Positions 42,822-50,778 of a DNA stretch of 57,219 nt are shown here, one piece after another (within the stretch, counting starts at the first letter, position 1; each line of letters begins with the position of its first letter). The notes below the pieces were generated by a model that had not been told where the DNA came from, made no database searches, and saw nothing but the letters and a program-made list of their open reading frames with translations. This DNA comes from Ruminococcus sp. (GTDB lineage Bacteria; Bacillota; Clostridia; Lachnospirales; Lachnospiraceae), in assembly GCA_023663085.1 (NCBI GenBank), contig JAMPIB010000018.1:1-57219 (forward strand), written 5' to 3'. Made by a program: the position numbers and the translations under genes.

Positions 42822-43761
42822 TATTAATTTCCCCCTTTTCTCCGCTCTCCATATGATCCATCCGCTTCAGGAAATATTCTTCCAAGTCCATATGATGAAA
42901 TCCCGACGAATATATCTGTATCCGATTCTCAAAAAGCAGTTTGTTCAGTTCCACGCCTTCTTTTACCTCATACAAACGTATGATATGGTCATCACATACC
43001 TCCGCCTGAATACCCGGTTTTTGCTCCATAATAAGAGATAACGCCCGTTTTGTATTGTCAACTTCTATCTGAAAATAATCCATACATTTCTTTTCCAGAT
43101 TTTCCCTGCTGATCTGCTCGACTAAAATGCCCTCCTTGATAATGCCGTAATGTGTGGAAATCCTGCTGAGTTCTCCCAATATATGCGAACTGATGATAAA
43201 AGTCTTTCCTTCTGCGTTTAAATCCAGAATTAACTGTCTGATCTCCCTGATCCCCTCCGGATCAAGACCGTTGATCGGCTCGTCCAGTATCAGCAGATCC
43301 GGATTCCCCAAAAGCGCGATGGCAATGCCCAGACGCTGCTTCATACCCATGGAAAACTGTTTCACTCTCTTTCCCCCGGTATCCGCTAACCCCGTTATGG
43401 CTAACGCCCCGTCGATGCTCTTTTCATTCGCAAGGCCGAGACACTTCGCCTTCATCACCATATTCTGTCTGGCGCTCATATGCGGATACAGGCCGGCCGA
43501 CTCGATCAGTGCGCCGACCCGTCTGGCCAGCATGGGGTCTGTCAATTCCCTGCCAAATAATCTGATATCCCCCTGCGTCGGTCTGGCCAGACCGCACAGC
43601 ATTTTCAGGGTAGTCGATTTCCCCGCGCCGTTCCTGCCGATAAACCCATAAATTGCGCCCGCCCTCACTTTCATATCTACGTGGTCTACTGCGGCCTTTC
43701 CCTTATATACTTTGGTAAGCGCCATAGTTTCCACTACCAGATCTCCCTTTGTCTCTGTCAT
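42814..43761 (-). CDS. ABC transporter ATP-binding protein, BcrA/LanF type
   Basis: A 315-residue ATPase from ATG 43761 (GGAGGA nine bases upstream); the frame opening at 43845 reads through the promoter. Walker A is GFIGRNGAGKSTTLK, signature VKQFSMGMKQRLGIA, Walker B LLILDEPINGLDPEG, with a C-terminal BcrA-like extension. It energises the permease that overlaps it. Direct repeats of the kind bound by OmpR-family regulators lie upstream. Confidence 0.92.
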   Translation of the reverse strand: MTETKGDLVVETMALTKVYKGKAAVDHVDMKVRAGAIYGFIGRNGAGKSTTLKMLCGLARPTQGDIRLFGRELTDPMLARRVGALIESAGLYPHMSARQNMVMKAKCLGLANEKSIDGALAITGLADTGGKRVKQFSMGMKQRLGIAIALLGNPDLLILDEPINGLDPEGIREIRQLILDLNAEGKTFIISSHILGELSRISTHYGIIKEGILVEQISRENLEKKCMDYFQIEVDNTKRALSLIMEQKPGIQAEVCDDHIIRLYEVKEGVELNKLLFENRIQIYSSGFHHMDLEEYFLKRMDHMESGEKGEINNV

Positions 43762-43816
43762 TTTATCTAATCCTCCGTTCCATTTTGCAGCACATGCTGT
43801 CATCATTACAACTAAC

Positions 43817-43871
43817 AGTATAAACATGGGAGTTTTAAAAAACACTCAGAAAAGTTAAAGAAAGGTTAAAG
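43817..43871 (-). promoter_or_regulatory. Response-regulator-type promoter of the ABC exporter
   Basis: Minus strand -10 TATACT (43817-43822), 17-base spacer and a poor -35 GTGTTT (43840-43845). Upstream are two direct repeats CTTTAAC at 43854-43860 and 43865-43871, eleven bases apart, one helical turn, as bound by OmpR/PhoB-family regulators. Confidence 0.55.
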
Positions 43872-43884
43872 ATATACAAAAAAG

Positions 43885-44562
43885 TTATACCAGCTTAAAA
43901 CCAAGGCCCCATACTGTCTGGATATAACCGTCCGTCCCGCTGTCTTTCAGCTTTGCACGGATATTACTGATATGTACATTGATGGTCTTATCCTCGGCAA
44001 GGTATTCCTCGCCCCACGCATATTCATAGATCATCTGTTTAGAAAACACCCGTTTGGGATTTCTGATAAAAAGCTCCAGGATCAAAAACTCATGTTTCGT
44101 CAAGTCTATCATCTGGCCGCCTGCTGCCATCTCCTGTGTATCCGGGTTCAGCGTCCACTCCTTATAACGGTACGCGACTCCCGCCGGTTCCATGCTTTCC
44201 GTTCTCGAATCCCGGCGGCGCAGCTGCACCTGGATCCGCACCAGCAGTTCCGGCAGTTCAAACGGTTTGCAGATATAGTCGTCCGCCCCTGATGAGAGAA
44301 CGTCCACTTTACTCTCCAGACTGCTCTTGGCTGACAATACAATAACAGGTGTTTTCTTTGTAAACACAGAAACCAGCTCTTCACCGGAGATTCCCGGAAG
44401 CATTAAGTCCAGTAAGACAAGGTCATATTCATTCATAGAAAAAAGCAGTTTTCCTTCGCTGCCGGAAAATGCCTGCGTACATTGATAACCATGATTTTCC
44501 AGATACTCTCTGATCATCTGATTATTCCCTGCATCATCTTCTACGATCAATATATGTTTCAT
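43885..44562 (-). CDS. OmpR/PhoB-family response regulator
   Basis: A 225-residue regulator. The receiver domain has EDD near the start, the phospho-Asp in LVLLDLMLPG (about residue 52) and the conserved Lys in ICKPFELPELL. The winged-helix DNA-binding domain shows LTKHEFLILELFIRNPKRVFSKQMI, TINVHISNIRAKL and TVWGLGFKLV. It is the partner of the kinase at 40992 and likely acts on the repeats at 43854-43871. Confidence 0.93.
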   Translation of the reverse strand: MKHILIVEDDAGNNQMIREYLENHGYQCTQAFSGSEGKLLFSMNEYDLVLLDLMLPGISGEELVSVFTKKTPVIVLSAKSSLESKVDVLSSGADDYICKPFELPELLVRIQVQLRRRDSRTESMEPAGVAYRYKEWTLNPDTQEMAAGGQMIDLTKHEFLILELFIRNPKRVFSKQMIYEYAWGEEYLAEDKTINVHISNIRAKLKDSGTDGYIQTVWGLGFKLV

Positions 44563-44618
44563 CTTTTCTGTTCTCCTTCATGCTCCCGGATTGCCGGATG
44601 CCATTTATAAATGCCTGT

Positions 44619-45455
44619 CTAAACCAGAACATCTACCGGCACATAATGTCTCACCGGAGCGATACCTGCCGCTGCGATATCTTCCGCCACGGTTTCTGCG
44701 GCATCCGCATTTTCCGGCGTACTGCCATCAGCCGTCTTTTCCCCGGCCTTCTCTGCGCCTTTTTCCTCTGTACCATTTGCTTCTGCCCTGCCCGCTTCTG
44801 TTTTGCTCTCTTTTGTTCCGTCTGCGTCCGCTTTACCCTCTTCTGCCGCCGCATTCTCCATAGCTTTATCGGCTTTTGCCAGAGACGCCATCTGGGATGA
44901 AACCGCATCCATCGCCTTTTTCTCCACAGCGGCAAGTTCCTCCTGCTTGCTCTCTATCGTGCTGCCGCCGCCACGTCCTGCATCCAGTGCGATCTCCGCT
45001 TTTAATACGCCGGCCCTGTTTTCCATCTTAGAGGCTGTGCTGCCCTGCACTTTCGCCTGTCCCATTGCCGCATCCGCAGAGATCATGGCCTCCATGCTGG
45101 CCGTCGATATACCATTACTTTGTCCTTTGGCATTTCCTTTGCCGCTCTTTTGCCCACCGCCGAGCATGTCGTCAAAAGATTCCCTTTCCTGCTGTTTTGC
45201 CCTGCGTTCCTCGATCTGATGCTGGCGCAGCTGCATATTCAGATCGCTGATCGTCTTTTGCAGTTCCTGCCGTTTTTTCATCTTCTCTTCCGTGCTTAAA
45301 TCTTTATTCGCCGAAAGTTCCTGTAACTGTTTCTGCGCTTCGGCGATCTGACGCTGTAAATTTTTGCTGACCGGATCAGACGCCTGCGACATACCGGAAC
45401 CGCCTGCCGCAATATTTCCGCCGATTCCGTTTACTCCATTTACTGTCATTGTCAT
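44619..45455 (-). CDS. FlxA-like protein
   Basis: A 278-residue protein. A coiled-coil segment (about 30-95: SKNLQRQIAEAQKQLQELSA, EEKMKKRQELQKTISDLNMQ) matches the FlxA-like family, whose E. coli member is under flagellar sigma control. The rest is Ala/Glu/Lys-rich and of low complexity, with the C-terminus ending VRHYVPVDVLV. AAAGGAGG lies upstream of ATG 45455. No signal or membrane segment. The role is unknown; presence beside chemoreceptor genes fits a motility-associated protein. Confidence 0.75.
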   Translation of the reverse strand: MTMTVNGVNGIGGNIAAGGSGMSQASDPVSKNLQRQIAEAQKQLQELSANKDLSTEEKMKKRQELQKTISDLNMQLRQHQIEERRAKQQERESFDDMLGGGQKSGKGNAKGQSNGISTASMEAMISADAAMGQAKVQGSTASKMENRAGVLKAEIALDAGRGGGSTIESKQEELAAVEKKAMDAVSSQMASLAKADKAMENAAAEEGKADADGTKESKTEAGRAEANGTEEKGAEKAGEKTADGSTPENADAAETVAEDIAAAGIAPVRHYVPVDVLV

Positions 45456-45610
45456 TTTCCTCCTTTATGCTTTCTGTGACATCCCTCTATCCTCCGGCGC
45501 ATCCGGACATCCCTTTGCCCGACAGATAGAGCCGATATCTGTTATCTCCTATATCGGCCATACGATATAAGAAACAGGGAAAATGTTGTAGACGCATTAT
45601 TTTCCGGTGC
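45456..45610 (-). promoter_or_regulatory. Structured leader of the FlxA-like gene
   Basis: On the minus strand GCCGATAT and ATATCGGC form a palindrome around AGGAGATAACAG (about 45510-45555); then CTCTATC...GATAGAG encloses TCCGG/CCGGA (about 45485-45535), and GGGATGTC occurs twice. GCCGATAT equals the flagellar sigma -10 consensus, but no TAAA -35 is found at the right distance. No known riboswitch was recognised. Confidence 0.4.
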
Positions 45611-45641
45611 GAAAATGTACACTAATGTATCTTAACGTACC

Positions 45642-48194
45642 TTAACGTATCTTATCAGGCATCCACTTCCTGATCAGGTGGTACATCTCCTGCATGTCAA
45701 TCGGTTTGGCCAGATAGTCGCTCATACCGGCCTGTATATATTCCTCGCGCTGTTCTTTCGCCGTATTGCCCGTCAGCGCGATAACAGGCACTGTTTTATA
45801 ATAACTGCCTTCCAGTTTCCGAATGGCCTGTGTCGCCTCGACACCATCCATAACAGGCATCAGATGATCCATAAGTATCATATCATACCTGCTCTTTTGC
45901 ACCATTTGTAAAGCCTGTTCTCCATCCGAGGCCAGATCTATCTTCATTTGTAACGGTTTCAACATTTCCTCGGCTACCATACAGTTGATCTCGTTATCAT
46001 CAACAACCAGAATTTTGGCATCCGGCGCCGTAAACTCTCTCTCGCTGCCCTTTGTCCGGACTGTGCCATCTTCTGTTTCTCCATCCTCGTCATTTTCCGT
46101 CCCCTTCTCATGTTTCAGAAGCGCACAGAACGGCGCGCTGTAGAGCGGCTTCTTTATCGTCAGCAGATCTTCCGGGAGATCTCCTTCCAGCATAGGATTA
46201 TGTAAACCGCACACTACGGCATGCAGCATACGCAGCCTTTCTTTTTCTTCCGCAGGTAATTCCTCATATCTGTCCGTAAAATAATATAATTCCCCTTCTG
46301 TCTGTGCCAGCAGTATTTTATCCGTCATCACATCTTCTACAAAATCAACGCCATAACTTTCGGCCAATTTTCTGATCGCGTCCATAGCCGTGGAATTTTT
46401 CATACTTCCCGCCACGACGGCGCGGCACTCTCCGGAAAGTTCCGCCGCCCGCTTTTTATCCGTAATGCGCTGATGGATTGTGAAATAGAACTCGCTGCCC
46501 TTTCCATACTCGCTCTTTACGCCAATCGTACCGTGCATCAGCTCCACCAGCTGTTTGGATATGGACAGTCCAAGTCCGGTGCCTTCCTTATGATGGTTTT
46601 TCTTCGCATCCACCTGCTGGAACGTACTGAACAATTTGCCGATATCCTCCTCACGGATTCCCTGTCCGGTATCTTCTATCGCTAAGAACAGTTCGATATC
46701 GTCCCCTTTTATTTCCTGCACTTTGACAGTCAGGCGAACATATCCTTCCTCCGTAAATTTGGTGGCGTTATTCATTAAATTAATGATGATCTGCCGGATA
46801 CGCAGCGCATCGCCGTAAAGTCCGGCCGGAATATCCGGGTCGATATCAAAGAGCAGTTCCACAGGCTTCGCGCCGATCCGATTCAAAATGATCATGCCAA
46901 GGTCACTCAACATACTCATGAAATCATATTCTTCGTCCACAAGTTCCATTTTTCCCGATTCTATCTTGGACATATCCAGAAGGTCGTTGACAATAGTCAG
47001 GAGTGCATTACCCGAATTCTGGATATTAAGCAGATATTCCCTGTCCTGTTCCGGCAAATCCCTGCGCAGCATGATCTGCGTCATACCGACGATGGCGTTC
47101 ATCGGTGTGCGTATCTCATGGGATACGTTGGAGACAAAGGCTGACTTGGCCTGATTGGCCGCATCCGCTCGCTCTTTTTCCTGCCGCACGCGCTCCATCA
47201 GTTCATACTGCTCCGTAATATCCACCAGAAGCAGGCTGTAGCCGGACAACTCCCCTTTTTCCCGTATTTCCATGACCTTCTTATTATAATATTTCCCATG
47301 TATCCGCTGTATTTTCTCCGCATCTGTAAAAAGATGGATCATATCTCCCGAAACCATTTCGTTCTGGTGTTTATGATCTAATTCCGGGAAGATTTTCCCA
47401 GCGTAAACATTGGAGTCCAGATACCCATACATCTCGTCTACAATAATAAAAGCATCCTGCATCTGCTCGAACACCCACCGCTGCCCTAAATCCGTGATAC
47501 CGAAAAATTCGTCACGCTGCACACTGATAATAATAGACAGAATCGACAATGATGCGCAGATCGGTACGATATCAAAGGAAAAATTAAATCGCAGCATTAA
47601 CATCAGAGAAGAAAAAATAACAAACTGTGCTCCTACCAGTTTCGCCAGATTATTCCTCCCTGACTCAATCGGTGTCAAAAACATCCGCACTGTCGTATAG
47701 ATCATGCCACAGAGCAATATAATACACATGACGCTGTAACGCATTAAATACAAAATCCCCGGAACTGACCGAAACAGCACCAGTCCCCATGCCTCGATCC
47801 GCATAAAATCCAGCCTTTCAAACACCAGATGGAAGGTATCACCGCTCCAGAGAAGCACCATAAATGCCACTTCCAGTATTGCCCAGAAAGCAACCGGCAG
47901 CTTTGTCCAGCTATGCCGTTTTAGTTTCAGATAAGACCAGAGAAACAGGCCAAACATCAGATAAAAGACCGCGCTGCCGAGATATTCCATTTCAAAGGCG
48001 ATGATCGCGCCTTCATAAGTCGTCGTCTGCAACAGGAGCATATAACTTGCATTGATGATAAAACAGCCCAGATTGGCCATCATCAGGTACATGGATGCCC
48101 TGCTGCGCGCTTTTTTCAAAAGACTGACGAAACCTGCGAACGGGACTAACATGCCGATAAGTTGGACTAGGATAACAAGGATACGAATGAACAT
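45642..48194 (-). CDS. Hybrid sensor histidine kinase/response regulator with 7TM input
   Basis: An 850-residue protein from ATG 48194 (AAAGG upstream). Seven N-terminal spans (histidine-kinase 7TM type, residues 1-215), a PAS-like segment (VFEQMQDAFIIVDEMYGYLD), a coiled coil, HisKA with VSNVSHEIRTPMNAIVGMTQ, an ATPase domain with NLMNNATKF and GTGLGLSISKQLV, a degenerate receiver-like region (about 600-705), then a full C-terminal receiver with phospho-Asp in DMILMDHLMPVMDG and LAKPID. No HPt domain is included, so a separate phosphotransfer protein is needed. Confidence 0.9.
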   Translation of the reverse strand: MFIRILVILVQLIGMLVPFAGFVSLLKKARSRASMYLMMANLGCFIINASYMLLLQTTTYEGAIIAFEMEYLGSAVFYLMFGLFLWSYLKLKRHSWTKLPVAFWAILEVAFMVLLWSGDTFHLVFERLDFMRIEAWGLVLFRSVPGILYLMRYSVMCIILLCGMIYTTVRMFLTPIESGRNNLAKLVGAQFVIFSSLMLMLRFNFSFDIVPICASLSILSIIISVQRDEFFGITDLGQRWVFEQMQDAFIIVDEMYGYLDSNVYAGKIFPELDHKHQNEMVSGDMIHLFTDAEKIQRIHGKYYNKKVMEIREKGELSGYSLLLVDITEQYELMERVRQEKERADAANQAKSAFVSNVSHEIRTPMNAIVGMTQIMLRRDLPEQDREYLLNIQNSGNALLTIVNDLLDMSKIESGKMELVDEEYDFMSMLSDLGMIILNRIGAKPVELLFDIDPDIPAGLYGDALRIRQIIINLMNNATKFTEEGYVRLTVKVQEIKGDDIELFLAIEDTGQGIREEDIGKLFSTFQQVDAKKNHHKEGTGLGLSISKQLVELMHGTIGVKSEYGKGSEFYFTIHQRITDKKRAAELSGECRAVVAGSMKNSTAMDAIRKLAESYGVDFVEDVMTDKILLAQTEGELYYFTDRYEELPAEEKERLRMLHAVVCGLHNPMLEGDLPEDLLTIKKPLYSAPFCALLKHEKGTENDEDGETEDGTVRTKGSEREFTAPDAKILVVDDNEINCMVAEEMLKPLQMKIDLASDGEQALQMVQKSRYDMILMDHLMPVMDGVEATQAIRKLEGSYYKTVPVIALTGNTAKEQREEYIQAGMSDYLAKPIDMQEMYHLIRKWMPDKIR

Positions 48195-48320
48195 TTTATC
48201 TGCCTTTCTATGTATTGTGTAGGAATGATTTATTCTATCTATCATATGTTAGCATATATTTGCCATTTTGGGCAATCTATATTAAAATATATTAATACAA
48301 AACCAAAGAAAGGCCCACAC

Positions 48321-48974
48321 ATGAAACCAACTATTAAAAAAGAAAACGTACAACCTTTATTTACATCCAGATTCCTAAACATCTACGACCTGCAATACGC
48401 CCCGGACAGCCACTACTACAACGCCAGCCGCCGCTCCTTAGATAATCTGGCGGCCATAAAAACTGACGAGGAGTTCCGCGCCATGCTGCCGGACGCCGTA
48501 TCCTGCGTGGTAATTGTCCGGGAACGAGGCGGCGAACCGAAACTCCTTTTATCACAGGAATACCGCTATCCGACAGGGCAGTTTCTGCTCAGTCCGCCTG
48601 CGGGGCTTTTAGATGCGGAAGATGCCGCGGAGGGAGAACCCGTTCTGGCCGCCGCGAGAAGAGAGATTGAAGAAGAAACCGGTCTTAGGCTCAAAGAATC
48701 AGACCGCCTTTTTATCGTCAATCCGCTCTTATTTTCCTCACCGGGCATGACAGATGAAAGCAATGCGCTGGCCTGTGCGGTCGTGGATCTGGAAGATTTA
48801 TCCTCGCTTACGCAGGCGGGGGCCGTGGGGAGCGAACTATTTGACGGCTTTAGGCTGTTGTCCATGGAAGAAGCCAGAGAGACTCTGCGTGCCGGAAAAG
48901 ACGCGGACGGCATCTTTTATTCTGTTTTCACCTGGGCAGTGCTCATGTACTTTGTATCAGACTTATGGAGGTAG
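48321..48974 (+). CDS. NUDIX hydrolase, ADP-ribose pyrophosphatase-like
   Basis: A 217-residue NUDIX enzyme. The NUDIX box is GLLDAEDAAEGEPVLAAARR followed by EIEEETGL; the motif carries a four- to five-residue insertion after the first Gly compared with the strict GX5EX7REUXEEXGU spacing. The N-terminal beta region (FTSRFLNIYDLQYAP) and PGMTDESN fit the ADP-ribose/sugar-nucleotide branch. The start at 48321 follows AAAGG. The DUF2971 gene comes three bases later, so both form a small operon. Confidence 0.85.
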   Translation: MKPTIKKENVQPLFTSRFLNIYDLQYAPDSHYYNASRRSLDNLAAIKTDEEFRAMLPDAVSCVVIVRERGGEPKLLLSQEYRYPTGQFLLSPPAGLLDAEDAAEGEPVLAAARREIEEETGLRLKESDRLFIVNPLLFSSPGMTDESNALACAVVDLEDLSSLTQAGAVGSELFDGFRLLSMEEARETLRAGKDADGIFYSVFTWAVLMYFVSDLWR

Positions 48975-48977
48975 ACC

Positions 48978-49799
48978 ATGCTATATCATTACACAGATTT
49001 TGCCGCCTTCGACGGCATCATCCGCTGTGCGGAACTTAGACTCAACAACATCCTGAATATGAACGATACCTCGGAGATGCGTCTTTTTATGCACGGTATC
49101 TGCCGGGCGGTGGTCGATAAACTCAACGCCGACGGCGAGAAAGAAAAAAGCCGTCTGATAGAGCGCTTTTTTCATAAAGAAATGGAAGAAGAATTTCATT
49201 ATTCCGCCTACGCGGCCTGTTTTTCCAAATACCGGGACGACGCTTCACAGTGGGAACGTTATGCGCATCTCGGACAGGGCGTCTGCATCGGTTTTCACGA
49301 GGAACTGATGCATCGGATGATCGGCGGCGCCGTATCGCTACAGACCGTATACTATCAGGAAGATATGCGGGAACACCGCCTTGTGGACGAATTTTATCAA
49401 TTAATCAAAAACTCCAAAAACTTCTCTGTGGAAATGCCGGAACTGCAGAACATGATGAACGACGCCTGGATACAGTCGGTAGCCTTTAAACATCCGTCTT
49501 TTGCGAGTGAAAAGGAATCCCGTCTGGTCATCTCGCCTTTCGTGCTGAATGAATTTGCAGTAGAACCGAAATACCATGTATCGGTGGAAAGGATCAAGAA
49601 ATATTATCCGCTCGATCTCAACAGACTCTGCGGCAGACTGGGGATGCACTTCTCCGATCTGATCGGCGAGATTATCATCGGCCCGACCTCTTCGCAGTCT
49701 ATCCCTATTTTACAGGATTATCTGATCGACTATGGTCTGACTGTTTTAAAAGACAAAATCAGTATGTCCAAGTGCCCGCTCAGGAAACCGACTTCGTAA
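48978..49799 (+). CDS. DUF2971-family protein
   Basis: A 273-residue soluble protein: MLYHYTDFAAFDGIIRCAEL, LNNILNMNDTSEMRLF, CFSKYRDDASQWERYAHLGQ and GVCIGFHEELM are the DUF2971 hallmarks. The family is distantly related to ADP-ribosyltransferase-like folds and is often found in defence or accessory islands; its activity is not established. GGAGG precedes ATG 48978. Co-expression with a NUDIX hydrolase is suggestive because NUDIX enzymes of this branch can act on ADP-ribose. Confidence 0.85.
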   Translation: MLYHYTDFAAFDGIIRCAELRLNNILNMNDTSEMRLFMHGICRAVVDKLNADGEKEKSRLIERFFHKEMEEEFHYSAYAACFSKYRDDASQWERYAHLGQGVCIGFHEELMHRMIGGAVSLQTVYYQEDMREHRLVDEFYQLIKNSKNFSVEMPELQNMMNDAWIQSVAFKHPSFASEKESRLVISPFVLNEFAVEPKYHVSVERIKKYYPLDLNRLCGRLGMHFSDLIGEIIIGPTSSQSIPILQDYLIDYGLTVLKDKISMSKCPLRKPTS

Positions 49800-49810
49800 C
49801 ACACAAGAAA

Positions 49811-49837
49811 AAGCGCAAGCTCCGCAGCTTGGCGCTT
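49811..49837 (+). terminator. Hairpin after DUF2971 gene
   Basis: AAGCGC pairs with GCGCTT and AAGC with GCTT around TCCGCA. The T-tail is weak, so it may work with the stronger hairpin at 49873. Confidence 0.5.
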
Positions 49838-49872
49838 CGTCCACTACGATTACGGCATTTGAGTATTACATA

Positions 49873-49921
49873 AAAACTCCGCAGATTAAATAACATAAGT
49901 TACTTAATGCGCGGAGTTTTA
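49873..49921. terminator. Convergent terminator
   Basis: AAAACTCCGC (49873-49882) pairs with GCGGAGTTTT (49911-49920), with an inner TAAC/GTTA stem; T-tails occur on both strands. It serves the lipoprotein gene at 49932 and the plus-strand operon. Confidence 0.8.
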
Positions 49922-49931
49922 TTGACGTCTG

Positions 49932-50666
49932 TTATTTTACTGTTACGGATGTAATGTGCGGATTTACGCCTTCATACCAGTACAGGAAACCTTCCAGATC
50001 AACGGTATCGCCGATATTCAAGCCTTTTACTGCATTGTATACATCAGTCGTATTATCGCACAGATAGGATTCTACTACGAAAGAATAAGTATTTCCATTC
50101 AGTGAAACATTAAAATACAGATCATCGCCATCCTGTCCGGAACCGTCCCAGCTGTACAGATATGCTACGTCGTTTCCGTCCGCATCCTGTCCTGCAGCTT
50201 CTACTGTCATACCCTTAAAAGCCACGAATTTATTCTGATGGTTGATCAGATCGTCGGAACCAAGTAAGGATGTAACGTCTTCTGCTTCTGCTACATAACT
50301 GCCGTCTTCAATTTCAAATGTAGCATCGGTAATCTCTACTTCTCCTGACCACTCTGATTTGTATCCGGTTACTTTGATCTTAGTACCGGGTGTCAGTTTC
50401 GCATAGTCCGCTTCAGAGCAGGCCATGTCGTACAGGAAATAACCGCCGTCCTTATCCTGTGTGTAAACAGTCGCCTTGTCTTCCCACCAGGACTGTTTTG
50501 CCTGTACATAAGTCTCAACGACAACTTCCGTATTCAGTTCAGCCGCCACGTATTCTTCATACGTCATGACACCTTCGGATTTCGCATCCGCGTCCTTAGC
50601 TGAACCACAGCCGACACATGCGAGTGTGAGTGCGGCGATCATAAGTAATGATGTAAGCTTTTTCAT
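49932..50666 (-). CDS. Lipoprotein with OB-fold-like domain
   Basis: A 244-residue lipoprotein from ATG 50666 (GAGGAGAGG upstream). The signal ends LTLACVGCGSA with lipobox Cys. The mature part is acidic and repeats a beta-barrel-like pattern: VVVETYVQAKQSWWEDKATVY, LTPGTKIKVTGYKSEWSGEV and LNIGDTVDLEGFLYWYEGVN look like OB-fold segments such as those found in bacterial tRNA_anti-like or BOF proteins. The binding target is unknown. It is a single gene downstream of the sugar ABC operon, divided from it by about 110 bases. Confidence 0.72.
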   Translation of the reverse strand: MKKLTSLLMIAALTLACVGCGSAKDADAKSEGVMTYEEYVAAELNTEVVVETYVQAKQSWWEDKATVYTQDKDGGYFLYDMACSEADYAKLTPGTKIKVTGYKSEWSGEVEITDATFEIEDGSYVAEAEDVTSLLGSDDLINHQNKFVAFKGMTVEAAGQDADGNDVAYLYSWDGSGQDGDDLYFNVSLNGNTYSFVVESYLCDNTTDVYNAVKGLNIGDTVDLEGFLYWYEGVNPHITSVTVK

Positions 50667-50778
50667 GTTTTCCTCTCCTCTTTGAAATTTCTTCAATCAG
50701 TATTTAAAGAACTTCTGTTAATAACATCGAGACTATTATACATGAAATTTCCAATAAATCAATAGTATTATTGCCGAT

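Noticed and set aside
45456-45610. Cyclic di-GMP (GEMM) riboswitch before the FlxA-like gene
   Set aside because: A GGGCAAA string first suggested it, but the GNRA hairpin, CGCAAAGC core and tetraloop-receptor partners are missing.
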